DNA of 14,707 nt, from assembly GCA_910589635.1 (NCBI GenBank), contig CAJUTD010000077.1, forward strand, positions 1-14,707, given 5' to 3'. The DNA is from an uncultured Lachnospiraceae bacterium (lineage in GTDB: Bacteria; Bacillota; Clostridia; Lachnospirales; Lachnospiraceae). Each line of letters starts with the position of its first letter. The first letter of the stretch is position 1. The notes below the pieces were generated by a model, which was not told the DNA's origin, searched no databases, and saw nothing but the letters and a program-made list of their open reading frames with translations. This document shows positions 1 to 7,125 of the stretch, one piece after another. Both the position numbers and the translations under genes were made by a program.

Positions 1-85
1 ATTCAAAGGCAGTAATATTCATTCCAATCTGCTCTAATCCTCCGAGTGGAATGATTTTCAGTTTTGAGTTATTTTTTTTCTTCAA
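1..85 (-). CDS. rnj: Ribonuclease J, N-terminal fragment (3' end outside window)
   Basis: Only the first 28 codons are present; the gene runs off the window at base 1. The start is a TTG at 85-83, preceded by GAGAGG with a 6-base gap, and no ATG in frame competes. The peptide begins MKKKNNSKLK and continues with IIPLGGLEQIGMNITAFE, the characteristic first beta strand and loop of the metallo-beta-lactamase/beta-CASP ribonuclease J family (usually IPLGGxxEIGxN). RNase J is a cytoplasmic endo- and 5'-3' exoribonuclease that matures and degrades RNA in Firmicutes. It lies 29 bases after the DUF1292 stop and probably closes the ireB-ruvX-DUF1292 transcript. The catalytic histidines lie outside the window, so J1 versus J2 cannot be told; confidence rests on the N-terminal motif alone. 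Confidence 0.8.
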   Translation of the reverse strand, partial: MKKKNNSKLKIIPLGGLEQIGMNITAFE

Positions 86-114
86 AATGCACCTCTCTAT
101 ATTCTGTTTTTGCC

Positions 115-375
115 TCACATGACGATGTCTACATCTTCCAAAATCTCCACAAAAACCTTGGATATGTATTCCAATTCATCTTCGGCCTCTACCATCTCAT
201 AAATGGCTTCTTCTTCCTGCTCCTGTGACAGCCGCTTTAAAATAAATGCTTCACAGTCGCCGTCCTCTTCCTCCGTGACTAGAAGATAATCAACGCCATT
301 GATGCGTGTCTCTTCCATCACATAAAATTCTAAAGCCTCTCCATCCTGGGGAGACTGAAAAGTCACTTTTTCCAT
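115..375 (-). CDS. DUF1292 (YrzB-type) small acidic protein
   Basis: An 86-residue, strongly acidic protein of the DUF1292 family (B. subtilis YrzB relatives); its molecular function is not established. Visible family features are a beta-rich N-terminal half (VTFQSPQDGEALEFYVMEE, then NGVDYLLVTEEEDGDCEAF) and an acidic helical C-terminal half ending near LEDVDIVM. There are no membrane segments, signal peptide or obvious catalytic residues. The ATG at 375 has an AAGGA box 7 bases upstream and follows the ruvX stop by 11 bases, so the two are surely cotranscribed. The ireB-ruvX-DUF1292 order matches yrzL-yrrK-yrzB of B. subtilis, which supports the family call. The family assignment is good; any role is unknown. 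Confidence 0.88.
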   Translation of the reverse strand: MEKVTFQSPQDGEALEFYVMEETRINGVDYLLVTEEEDGDCEAFILKRLSQEQEEEAIYEMVEAEDELEYISKVFVEILEDVDIVM

Positions 376-386
376 ATATAATTCCT

Positions 387-839
387 TTACGATTCTATCA
401 TCCCGTCTTGCTCTTCTCGAAATGCCTGTGCATCCAGATAGCCCTGTAAAATCAATACAGCTGCAATCTTATCCACATAGCTTTTGCGCCTCTCTCTGCT
501 CACGCCGCTCTCCATCAATGTCCGCTCTGCCGCTACCGTCGTCAGACGCTCGTCCCACAAAACTACAGGAAGACCGCTGCGCCTCTCCAACATCTCTTTA
601 AATTGCAGCGTTTTCTCACAGCGTTCGCCTTCCGTGTTATTCATGTTCTTGGGAAAACCAAGCACTATTTGTTCTACTTGGTATTCCACAATCAGTTCTT
701 CCACTCTCGCCAAAGTCTGCCTGAGCTTTCCGGGCGACTTCCTTGGGATAGTCTCTACTCCCTGTGCCGTCACAAGCATCGCATCGCTCACTGCGACGCC
801 CACTGTTTTGGAGCCAAAGTCCAAACCCATTATCCGCAT
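387..839 (-). CDS. ruvX: Putative Holliday junction resolvase / pre-16S rRNA nuclease RuvX (YqgF)
   Basis: A 150-residue RNase H-fold protein of the YqgF/RuvX family, close to the usual 135-150. Family members have been linked to Holliday junction resolution and to 5' maturation of 16S rRNA; which applies here is not visible. Motifs are clear: GLDFGSKTVGVAVSD (residues 5-19) with the first catalytic Asp at position 7, the GFPKNMNNTEGERC segment near residues 61-74, the DERLTT motif near residue 96, and SYVDKIAA near residue 120 with the last catalytic Asp. The ATG at 839 is preceded by TAGGAGG, so the IreB stop codon is part of this gene's ribosome binding site. That implies coupled translation within the ireB operon. 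Confidence 0.95.
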   Translation of the reverse strand: MRIMGLDFGSKTVGVAVSDAMLVTAQGVETIPRKSPGKLRQTLARVEELIVEYQVEQIVLGFPKNMNNTEGERCEKTLQFKEMLERRSGLPVVLWDERLTTVAAERTLMESGVSRERRKSYVDKIAAVLILQGYLDAQAFREEQDGMIES

Positions 840-849
840 CCAGCGCCTC

Positions 850-1113
850 CTATTCCCAGAAATTGTTCCTAATATACTGGCGCAAGATTTCCTCTACCAA
901 TTCATCACGTTCCACTTTCATAATGAGACTTCTGGCATTCTTGTAACTGGTAATATAGGTCGGGTCGCCGGACATGATATACCCGACAATCTGGTTCACC
1001 GGATTGTAGCCCTTTTCCCGCAGCGCACTGTACACGATTTCCAAAATATCGTTTACGTGTATCTTCTGCTCTTTCTCCACTTTAAAAAATTGAGTATTAT
1101 TTTTATCCTGCAT
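850..1113 (-). CDS. ireB: IreB family regulatory protein (DUF965)
   Basis: An 87-residue member of the IreB/DUF965 (UPF0297) family. In Enterococcus faecalis, IreB is a substrate of the PASTA-domain Ser/Thr kinase IreK and negatively influences cephalosporin resistance; phosphorylation falls on threonines in the extreme N-terminus. This protein has the conserved core (VNDILEIVYSALREKGYNPV, then GYIMSGDPTYITSYKNAR at about 44-61) and a threonine at position 7 in the flexible tail (MQDKNNTQFF). It is the first gene of an operon: a sigma-A-like promoter sits 53-82 bases upstream and ruvX follows after 10 bases. The AAGGG box is 9 bases before the ATG. No kinase gene is in the window, so the phosphorylation role is inferred from the family. 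Confidence 0.93.
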   Translation of the reverse strand: MQDKNNTQFFKVEKEQKIHVNDILEIVYSALREKGYNPVNQIVGYIMSGDPTYITSYKNARSLIMKVERDELVEEILRQYIRNNFWE

Positions 1114-1165
1114 TTTTCCACGCCCTTATTTCGCTCTTTCGTTCTAATAAATCTTTCTTTTTACT

Positions 1166-1194
1166 ATTCTAATACAAATGTTCGGAAAACTCAA
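1166..1194 (-). promoter_or_regulatory. Sigma-A-type promoter for ireB-ruvX-DUF1292-rnj
   Basis: On the minus strand TTGAGT (1194-1189) is followed by a 17-base spacer and TAGAAT (1171-1166). This gives five of six matches at the -10 and four of six at the -35, at optimal spacing. Predicted transcription would start about 7 bases below the -10, leaving a leader of roughly 45 nt before the ireB ATG. It lies in the 91-base gap between mtaB and ireB. I see no terminator hairpin after mtaB, so read-through from mtaB is also possible. Confidence 0.7.
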
Positions 1195-1204
1195 GATGTT
1201 TCTT

Positions 1205-2551
1205 TTATGCTTCCTCTAAAACGTTCTCCATCAACAAAACATGTTCTTTCAGCTTTGATAAGACAACTCCCTGCACCAGCTTATTTTCCAGATTCGCGCC
1301 TTCCTGCTCGGAGGCTGCAACTGCTATTTTTACATATTCTTTCGTATGCCCCAGAAAATATTCCTGCCCAGAGAAAGAAACTTTCTCTTCCAGTAATACT
1401 TCCACCTGCCTGCCAAGATAATATTTTAAATATTCTTCGTTCATCGGCGCAAGGTCCCCAAACAGCGTCTCACTGCGCACCTGCTTGATTTCCTCTGGCA
1501 CCTGATGCTTCATCTTAGCCGCCCGTGTACCCTCACGCCTGGAATATTTAAAAATATGGATCTCAAAAAAACCAATCTGGCGCAGGAACCTTCTAGTCGT
1601 CTCAAACTCTTCGTCCGTTTCCCCCGGAAAACCCACAATGACATCTGTAGTTATTGCAGGATGGACAAAATTGCTCCGTAAAATATCACAAACATGCTGG
1701 TATTCCCTGCAAGTATATTTGCGGTTCATTCGCTGCAACGTATCATCACATCCACTCTGCAAAGACAGATGGAAATGCGGGCAAATTTTGGGAAGTTTCG
1801 ACAGCCGCCGGGCAAACTCCTCCGTGATGATTTTCGGCTCCAGGGAACCAAGCCGAATGCGCGCGATCCCCGGCACCTTATGGACTTCTTCTATCAAATA
1901 TAAAAGGTTTGTTCCCAGATCAACGCCATACGAGCTCAGATGGATCCCCGTAAGTACAACCTCCCGGCAGCCGTTTGCAGCAATGCGCGCTGCTTCCTCT
2001 AGTACATCTGCAACCTGTCGGCTCCTGACTCTCCCTCTTGCATACGGAATGATACAGTAACTACAAAACTGGTTACAGCCATCCTGTACCTTGACAAACG
2101 CCCGCGTGCGCTCCGCCGTTCGGCTGATGGATAACGTTTCATAATCACTATCCTTGGCAATATCCTCCACCAAAGCCAATGATTCGGACGCTGTTTCTGT
2201 TTGCCGAGCTGAAAAAAAACGCTCCAACAGTATCGGCAATTCATGTTTCTTATTATTACCAATCAGAATATCAACGGCGTTATCCCTCTGCACCTGTTCT
2301 CTCGCTGTCTGTACATAACATCCAGCTGCAACCACCACACTATTGGGATTCTTCTTCCTGGCTCGGTGAATCATCTGCCTGGATTTGCGGTCAGCAATAT
2401 TGGTGACAGAACATGTATTGATGACATAAACATCGGCTGCCTCCTCAAACGGCACAATTTCATACCCGGACGCTTCCAATAACTGTTGCATGCTCTCCGT
2501 CTCATATGCATTTACCTTGCAGCCAAGATTGTGCAATGCCGCTTTTCTCAT
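1205..2551 (-). CDS. mtaB: tRNA (t6A37) methylthiotransferase MtaB
   Basis: Radical-SAM enzyme that adds the methylthio group to t6A at position 37 of ANN-decoding tRNAs (ms2t6A). Domain order, numbered from an upstream in-frame ATG at 2563: N-terminal methylthiotransferase domain with cluster cysteines C15, C51 (NTCSVTN) and C82 (AGCYVQ); radical-SAM domain with CNQFCSYC at 163-170 binding the second 4Fe-4S cluster; C-terminal TRAM domain from about 380. The HNLGCKVNAYETE start is typical of MtaB/YqeV rather than MiaB. I chose the ATG at 2551 because it places the first cysteine at residue 11, as I recall for B. subtilis YqeV, and because the AGAAAGG box is only 1 base from the 2563 ATG but 13 from this one. 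No convincing promoter was found upstream. In B. subtilis the gene follows rsmE; here other genes intervene. Confidence 0.95.
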   Translation of the reverse strand: MRKAALHNLGCKVNAYETESMQQLLEASGYEIVPFEEAADVYVINTCSVTNIADRKSRQMIHRARKKNPNSVVVAAGCYVQTAREQVQRDNAVDILIGNNKKHELPILLERFFSARQTETASESLALVEDIAKDSDYETLSISRTAERTRAFVKVQDGCNQFCSYCIIPYARGRVRSRQVADVLEEAARIAANGCREVVLTGIHLSSYGVDLGTNLLYLIEEVHKVPGIARIRLGSLEPKIITEEFARRLSKLPKICPHFHLSLQSGCDDTLQRMNRKYTCREYQHVCDILRSNFVHPAITTDVIVGFPGETDEEFETTRRFLRQIGFFEIHIFKYSRREGTRAAKMKHQVPEEIKQVRSETLFGDLAPMNEEYLKYYLGRQVEVLLEEKVSFSGQEYFLGHTKEYVKIAVAASEQEGANLENKLVQGVVLSKLKEHVLLMENVLEEA

Positions 2552-2659
2552 GTCGCTTTTCATACCTTTCTGCGTCTTATTTTCTTACAACAATTCACCA
2601 TATGTGATTGACAATGGGCAAACCGTTACTTTTTCTTCCTGAAAATGGTTATGGCGTTA

Positions 2660-2688
2660 TTGACTTTTCCCCTAAAAGGCGATAAGAT
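2660..2688 (+). promoter_or_regulatory. Sigma-A-type promoter for the HPr-like gene
   Basis: TTGACT (2660-2665), a 17-base spacer and TAAGAT (2683-2688) form a near-consensus vegetative promoter. The leader to the ATG at 2749 would be about 53 nt. A further TATAAT lies at 2720-2725 but its -35 position reads TGTTTC, so it is a weaker alternative. The ribosome binding site AAGGAGG (2734-2740) is 8 bases before the ATG, predicting strong translation of this single gene. Confidence 0.7.
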
Positions 2689-2748
2689 AAAGAAAATGTT
2701 TCTAAACTGTTAAACATAATATAATTTAATATTAAGGAGGCTTTTATT

Positions 2749-2979
2749 ATGATAGAAGTACAAATTTCTTTAAATTCCATCGACAAGGTGAAATCTTTCG
2801 TCAACGCCATCACGCAGTTTGACTTTGACTTTGACTTAATCTCTGGTAGATACGTTATCGACGCCAAATCCATTATGGGAATCTTCAGTCTTGACCTGTC
2901 CAAACCTATTGATTTAAAAATCCATGCCGAAGAGAACAAGGACGAGGTCATGGAAGTAATCAAACCGTATCTTGTTTAA
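2749..2979 (+). CDS. HPr-fold protein lacking the active-site histidine
   Basis: A 76-residue protein of the HPr fold and the only plus-strand gene in the window. The central AKSIMGIFSLDLS (residues 39-51) matches the regulatory Ser46 region of HPr (KSIMGVMSLGI in B. subtilis), with S41 in the place of Ser46. The strand after it (IDLKIHAEE) and the closing helix also fit. The N-terminal part, where true HPr has GxHARP with the PEP-phosphorylated His15, reads SLNSIDKVKSF; the only histidine (H59) lies elsewhere. It therefore should not carry phosphate in a PTS relay and may instead be regulatory, like Crh, which also lacks His15. It is slightly shorter than HPr (about 88). It has its own promoter and terminator, so it is a stand-alone unit. 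HPr relationship is fairly sure; function unknown. Confidence 0.82.
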   Translation: MIEVQISLNSIDKVKSFVNAITQFDFDFDLISGRYVIDAKSIMGIFSLDLSKPIDLKIHAEENKDEVMEVIKPYLV

Positions 2980-2997
2980 TTTTAACAAGCTACCTAT

Positions 2998-3022
2998 CCC
3001 CCATGAATTTCATGGGGGTTTT
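2998..3022 (+). terminator. Intrinsic terminator after the HPr-like gene
   Basis: A 9-bp perfect stem, CCCCCATGA (2998-3006) against TCATGGGGG (3010-3018), with a 3-base loop, is followed by TTTTCATTT on the plus strand. It lies 19 bases after the stop. On the minus strand, downstream of thiI, the same hairpin is followed by ATAGG rather than a T run, so it should stop plus-strand transcripts better than those coming from thiI. Confidence 0.85.
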
Positions 3023-3053
3023 CATTTCCATTCATTGTCTCTAATTCAAGACA

Positions 3054-4247
3054 TCAGGCTTCCTCTTGCCATTTCACGATAATTGTCTCTGTCGTCTCAA
3101 TGGCAGTCTTCACCATCTCCTCAATCTGCTCTTTTAAATGTGTCTCCGAACGCCGGATTACCTTGAGGCTTGGTTTCGTCACCGGATGCTTGGCTACAAA
3201 GATGGTACAGCAGTCCTCATAAGGAAGAATGGACGTCTCAAACGTGCCGATCTTTTTCGACAACTCGACAATCTCCTGCTTATCAAAACCAATCAAAGGA
3301 CGATAGACCGGCATCGTGCACACTTCATCCGTGGAAGCCAAAGACTGCATAGTCTGGCTTGCCACCTGCCCGATGCTCTCCCCCGTTATCAATCCCAAAG
3401 ATTCCGTTTCCTTGGCAAAATGCTCTGCTATCCGCATCATATAACGGCGCATAATAATTGTCAGCTCATCATGTGGGCATTTCTCATAAATGTACATCTG
3501 AATATCCGTAAAATTTACTACTTTCAGGTAAATTGGACCTGTATATTTTGCCACAATTCTCGCCAAATCCACAACTTTCTGCTTGGCGCGCTCACTGGTA
3601 TAAGGGGGCGCATGGAAATAAACAGCGTCAATCTTAACACCGCGCTTGGCTATCATATAGCCGGCTACCGGGCTGTCAATCCCACCGGACAAAAGCAGCA
3701 TTCCCTTGCCGTTTGTGCCGACCGGCATCCCGCCTGGCCCGGGAATAACCTCTGAGTAAATAATAATCTTCGAACGGATTTCTATATTCAGAAGAATATC
3801 CGGGTTGTGCACGTCCACTGTCATATCGGGAAACGCCTCGAGAATTTTCTCACCTAGGGCCGCATTTACCTCCATGGACGGCATGGGGTAACTCTTGCGT
3901 GCCCGCCGGGTGTTCACCTTGAAAGTCTTATGCTTATCAGGATAACGCTTATCCACATAAGATACCACATCCGCTGCAAGCTTGTCAAATCCTTCCTCCT
4001 CTGTGAGCACCACCGGACAAATCCCCACAATCCCAAACACATGCTGAAGGCTTTCGATTGTTTCATCATAATCATATTCCGTCAATGCCTCTATATAAAT
4101 GCGCCCCTGTTCTTTACTAATCTGAAATTCCCCATCCACAGGCTTTAGGGCATACTTAATCTGGCGCACCAGGGCATCCTCAAATAAATGGCGGTTCTTA
4201 CCCTTTATGCCAATTTCCCCATATTTTATTAAAAACGCTTTAAACAT
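3054..4247 (-). CDS. thiI: tRNA 4-thiouridine synthase ThiI
   Basis: A 397-residue ThiI of the short form without a C-terminal rhodanese domain, usual for Firmicutes. It makes 4-thiouridine at tRNA position 8 (a near-UV sensor in bacteria) and in some organisms supplies sulfur for thiamine thiazole. Order: N-terminal ferredoxin-like plus THUMP domain (about 1-165), then the adenylating PP-loop domain with LLLSGGIDSPVAG at 184-196 (SGGxDSP, ATP pyrophosphate loop). An EDCCTIF segment at 344-350 carries the conserved cysteines near where E. coli ThiI has its catalytic cysteine. An AAGGA box lies 6 bases before the ATG and the upstream cysteine desulfurase stops 12 bases earlier. Without a rhodanese domain, sulfur probably comes directly from that neighbour, as for NifZ-ThiI in B. 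subtilis. Confidence 0.96.
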   Translation of the reverse strand: MFKAFLIKYGEIGIKGKNRHLFEDALVRQIKYALKPVDGEFQISKEQGRIYIEALTEYDYDETIESLQHVFGIVGICPVVLTEEEGFDKLAADVVSYVDKRYPDKHKTFKVNTRRARKSYPMPSMEVNAALGEKILEAFPDMTVDVHNPDILLNIEIRSKIIIYSEVIPGPGGMPVGTNGKGMLLLSGGIDSPVAGYMIAKRGVKIDAVYFHAPPYTSERAKQKVVDLARIVAKYTGPIYLKVVNFTDIQMYIYEKCPHDELTIIMRRYMMRIAEHFAKETESLGLITGESIGQVASQTMQSLASTDEVCTMPVYRPLIGFDKQEIVELSKKIGTFETSILPYEDCCTIFVAKHPVTKPSLKVIRRSETHLKEQIEEMVKTAIETTETIIVKWQEEA

Positions 4248-4259
4248 GTTCTTTCCTTT

Positions 4260-5414
4260 CTAACGCCTGGTATATTTTCCCAACATGGGAACCAGCTCCT
4301 TTAAGTTGGCAATGCAATATTCCACTTCTTCCAACGTATTCTGCGCACAAAAACTGATGCGCACAGTCGAATCCAGGTATTCCCGCCTAACACCGATTGC
4401 CGTAAGCGTCGCGCTAACCGCCGGCTTATTGGAAGCGCAGGCGCTGCCGGCAGATACATAAATATGCTTATCCTCAAGTGCATGAAGCAACACCTCACTG
4501 CGCACGCCGTCCACACTGAGACTGACAATATGCGGAGCGCTGTCTTCCCCGGATTTTCCATTGATATGCGCCCATTCCTGACTTTCAAGTCCCTGAACGA
4601 AAGCCTTCTTTAACCTATATAAATGAGCCTGTTTTCCAGCAAAATCTTCATAAGCCTCCTGCGCAGCCTGTCCCAATCCTGCAATTCCCGGTACATTCTC
4701 CGTGCCAGAGCGCATATTCTTTTGTTGGCCGCCACCGTAAATCAACGGCTTTAACTTGGTTTTTTCTTTCACATAGAGAAATCCGCTTCCTTTGGGGCCG
4801 TGAATTTTGTGACCGCTGACCGACATCATGTCAATCCCCAATTTTCCAGGATGGATAACGTATTTTCCATACGCCTGAATGGCGTCCACATGAAACAGCG
4901 TTCCCGGATTTTTCTGCTTGATGATCTTTGCTGCCTCCCCAACTGGTTCTACTGCCCCAATCTCATTATTCACATACATGATGGATACCAGAATTGTCTT
5001 GTCCGTCACTGCGTCCCGCAGCTCCTCTAAAGAAATACACCCATCCTTATCCACCTCGAGATAAGTCACCTCAAACCCCTGCTCCTCTAAAAACTTCATG
5101 GGCGCAGATACCGCCGGGTGTTCAATCCTCGTGGTAATAAGATGATTGCCACTGCGCCTATTCGCCATAGCGCCTCCCAAAATGGCAAGATTATTCGATT
5201 CCGTTCCCCCGGAAGTAAAAATCAGCTCTGGCTCCTTTGCTTTGAGTGTCTTACAAATCTTTGCCCTGGCGTCCCGAATATAATTTTCTCCCTGCATCCC
5301 TTTGCCGTGCAAAGAGGAGGGATTACCGTAATCCTCCACCAACGCGCGCACCATGATATCTTTTGCTTTCCGGGAACACTGCGTTGTGGCAGAATTGTCA
5401 AAATATGCTTCCAT
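4260..5414 (-). CDS. Cysteine desulfurase, NifS/IscS-like (NifZ-type partner of ThiI)
   Basis: PLP enzyme converting L-cysteine to alanine and delivering persulfide sulfur. Numbered from the ATG at 5414 (384 residues): YFDNSATT at 4-11, TSGGTESNN at 67-75, H99 in the EHP motif, D177 in HVDAIQ, the PLP lysine K203 in SGHKIHGPKG, and the active-site C326 in SAGSACAS. A TTG one codon upstream (5417) is also possible; the GGAGG box, embedded in the last codons of rsmE, is 8 bases from the TTG and 11 from the ATG. I prefer ATG because family members begin two or three residues before the YFDNxATT strand. Its position directly before thiI suggests a dedicated role in tRNA thiolation, as for B. subtilis NifZ, rather than general Fe-S assembly; no IscU/SufU gene is adjacent. 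Confidence 0.94.
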   Translation of the reverse strand: MEAYFDNSATTQCSRKAKDIMVRALVEDYGNPSSLHGKGMQGENYIRDARAKICKTLKAKEPELIFTSGGTESNNLAILGGAMANRRSGNHLITTRIEHPAVSAPMKFLEEQGFEVTYLEVDKDGCISLEELRDAVTDKTILVSIMYVNNEIGAVEPVGEAAKIIKQKNPGTLFHVDAIQAYGKYVIHPGKLGIDMMSVSGHKIHGPKGSGFLYVKEKTKLKPLIYGGGQQKNMRSGTENVPGIAGLGQAAQEAYEDFAGKQAHLYRLKKAFVQGLESQEWAHINGKSGEDSAPHIVSLSVDGVRSEVLLHALEDKHIYVSAGSACASNKPAVSATLTAIGVRREYLDSTVRISFCAQNTLEEVEYCIANLKELVPMLGKYTRR

Positions 5415-5420
5415 CAAATC

Positions 5421-6152
5421 TTAATCCTCCACTTCGTACATCAACATAGAAAGCGCACAGAGACCCGCCGTTTCCGTGCGGAGAATACGGTTCCCGAGAG
5501 ACACCATCTCCATATCACCCTTCACAAGCGCAATCTCTGCGGAATCATAACCACCCTCCGGCCCAATAAAAATTCCCACCGAGGAGCCTTTTTGAATACG
5601 GCCAAAAACCTCCCTCGTATGCGCCAGGCCTCTCTGGTTTTCATAGGGCAGAATCCTCCAATCTAATCTCTTTGCATATTCCACCGCCTGCGCAAACCCC
5701 ATGGGCATACCGACTGTTGGGATGATGCTGCGTTTGGATTGTTTGGCCGCACTCTCTGCTATTGCCTGCCATCTGGCCTGTTTCGCCTGCGCCCGCTTCT
5801 CGTCCAGTTTCACCACACAATTCTTCATAGAAACCGGAATAATTTCTGACACGCCAAGTTCCACTGCCTTCTGGATTACCAACTCCATCTTGTCCCCTTT
5901 GGGAAGCCCCTGGAATAGTGTAATCTTCAGAGATGGTTCCGTGCCCTCCGCTTCTTTTATAATTGTAAGTATAATCTGGGCACCCTCTATGCTTCCTATC
6001 TCACAGTATAGATCCCTGCCTGCATTGTCGCTGATGCGCACCTTTTCCCCCGCGCGCATACGCAGCACATTCTTTATATGGTTTACGTCACTGCCTGTAA
6101 TGATAACCTCTGTCTCCTGAATCTGCTCTGGTTCAACAAAAAACTGATACAT
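5421..6152 (-). CDS. rsmE: 16S rRNA (uracil1498-N3)-methyltransferase RsmE
   Basis: A 243-residue SPOUT-superfamily enzyme that methylates N3 of U1498 in 16S rRNA of the 30S subunit using S-adenosylmethionine. An N-terminal PUA-like RNA-binding domain (about 1-70, with VNHIKNVLRMRAGEKV) is followed by the knotted SPOUT domain. Its diagnostic motifs are LFQGLPKGDKME (79-90), the GPEGG loop (197-201) and LGNRILRTETA (219-229), which form the SAM-binding trefoil knot. Length is normal for the family. TAGGAG lies 7 bases before the ATG and prmA ends 15 bases upstream, so prmA-rsmE is one transcript, as in B. subtilis (yqeT-yqeU). Confidence 0.96.
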   Translation of the reverse strand: MYQFFVEPEQIQETEVIITGSDVNHIKNVLRMRAGEKVRISDNAGRDLYCEIGSIEGAQIILTIIKEAEGTEPSLKITLFQGLPKGDKMELVIQKAVELGVSEIIPVSMKNCVVKLDEKRAQAKQARWQAIAESAAKQSKRSIIPTVGMPMGFAQAVEYAKRLDWRILPYENQRGLAHTREVFGRIQKGSSVGIFIGPEGGYDSAEIALVKGDMEMVSLGNRILRTETAGLCALSMLMYEVED

Positions 6153-6167
6153 TTTCCTGCTCCTATG

Positions 6168-7115
6168 TTATTTTCTGGCAGTAATGCTGCGCCATTCTCC
6201 CTGGCTGCCAATTTCTAATATTTCAAATCCCGCATCCGCAACTGCCTTTCTTACCACTTCTTCCTTAAAATCAATAATTCCGCTCACAATATAGATGCCG
6301 CCCTTTTTGATATGCTTAGGAATCACTGGCGTCAGCGGGATAATAATATCTGCGAGAATATTGGCAACTACAATATCATATGCTTCTCCCACCTTTTTCT
6401 GTAACTCGGCGTCGTCAATGAGATTTCCATGGAAAAAATGATTTCCCTCCATGGGAAGACGATTAATTTGCATATTATCTGCCGTTGCCTCCATGCATAT
6501 GGGATCAATATCCGTCCCTGTCACAGAAGACGCACCCAGCTTTAAACTGACGAGAGACAAAATACCACTTCCGCAGCCTACATCCAATACCCTGTCACCC
6601 GGCTTCATATACTTACAAAGCTGCCGGATACACAATTGAGTAGTCTCATGCTTACCTGTGCCAAAAGAAGTGCCGGGATCAATCTCAATGACATTGCGAT
6701 ACTCTCCCTGCCGCGGCAGTTCTTCCCAGGTCGGTTTAATCAAGATATCTTCAATCACAAAAGACTTAAAATATTTCTTCCAATTGTCAATCCAGTCCTT
6801 ATCATCCGTCTCTTTCTCTATAATTTCCGCACTTCCCACATCTACAAACGCTCTCAGATTTTCCAATTCTGCGCGCACGCGTGAGAGAAACTCGTCATGG
6901 TTCCCGTCATCATCGAGAAAAAAACTTATCCTGGCAGCACCTTTATCCGGGGGCAGTTCGGGCAGGATATCAATATACATCTTTTCTTTGTCCTCTGCCG
7001 AGAGCGGGATATTATCTTCAATCTGCACACCCGCAATCCCCAGCTCTGCCAGCATACCGCTGACAAAGTCCTCCGCTTGGGTGGTCGTCTGAATCGTGTA
7101 TTGTTTCCATTTCAT
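6168..7115 (-). CDS. prmA: Ribosomal protein L11 methyltransferase PrmA
   Basis: A 315-residue SAM-dependent enzyme that trimethylates ribosomal protein L11. The N-terminal substrate-recognition domain (MKWKQYTIQTTTQAEDFVSG) is linked to a class I Rossmann methyltransferase domain with DPGTSFGTGKHETT (146-159), VLDVGCGSG (176-184, SAM-binding motif I), TDID (201-204) and NILAD (252-256). The open frame extends upstream to 7193, but that extension overlaps the preceding J-domain gene and is Arg/Ser-rich with no family similarity. The ATG at 7115 has AGGAG 7 bases upstream, and starting there gives the usual family length of about 312. The stop TAG of the J-domain gene touches this ribosome binding site, implying translational coupling. 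Confidence 0.96.
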   Translation of the reverse strand: MKWKQYTIQTTTQAEDFVSGMLAELGIAGVQIEDNIPLSAEDKEKMYIDILPELPPDKGAARISFFLDDDGNHDEFLSRVRAELENLRAFVDVGSAEIIEKETDDKDWIDNWKKYFKSFVIEDILIKPTWEELPRQGEYRNVIEIDPGTSFGTGKHETTQLCIRQLCKYMKPGDRVLDVGCGSGILSLVSLKLGASSVTGTDIDPICMEATADNMQINRLPMEGNHFFHGNLIDDAELQKKVGEAYDIVVANILADIIIPLTPVIPKHIKKGGIYIVSGIIDFKEEVVRKAVADAGFEILEIGSQGEWRSITARK

Positions 7116-7125
7116 ATCTGTGCTC

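Noticed and set aside
484..1488. 334-codon plus-strand open frame
   Set aside because: It lies opposite ruvX, ireB and mtaB, whose protein families are unmistakable. Its own translation shows no domain and no good ribosome binding site context.
2608..2636. Second candidate promoter (TTGACA) for the HPr-like gene
   Set aside because: Seventeen bases on, the -10 reads TTTTCT; the TTGACT/TAAGAT pair at 2660-2688 is better.
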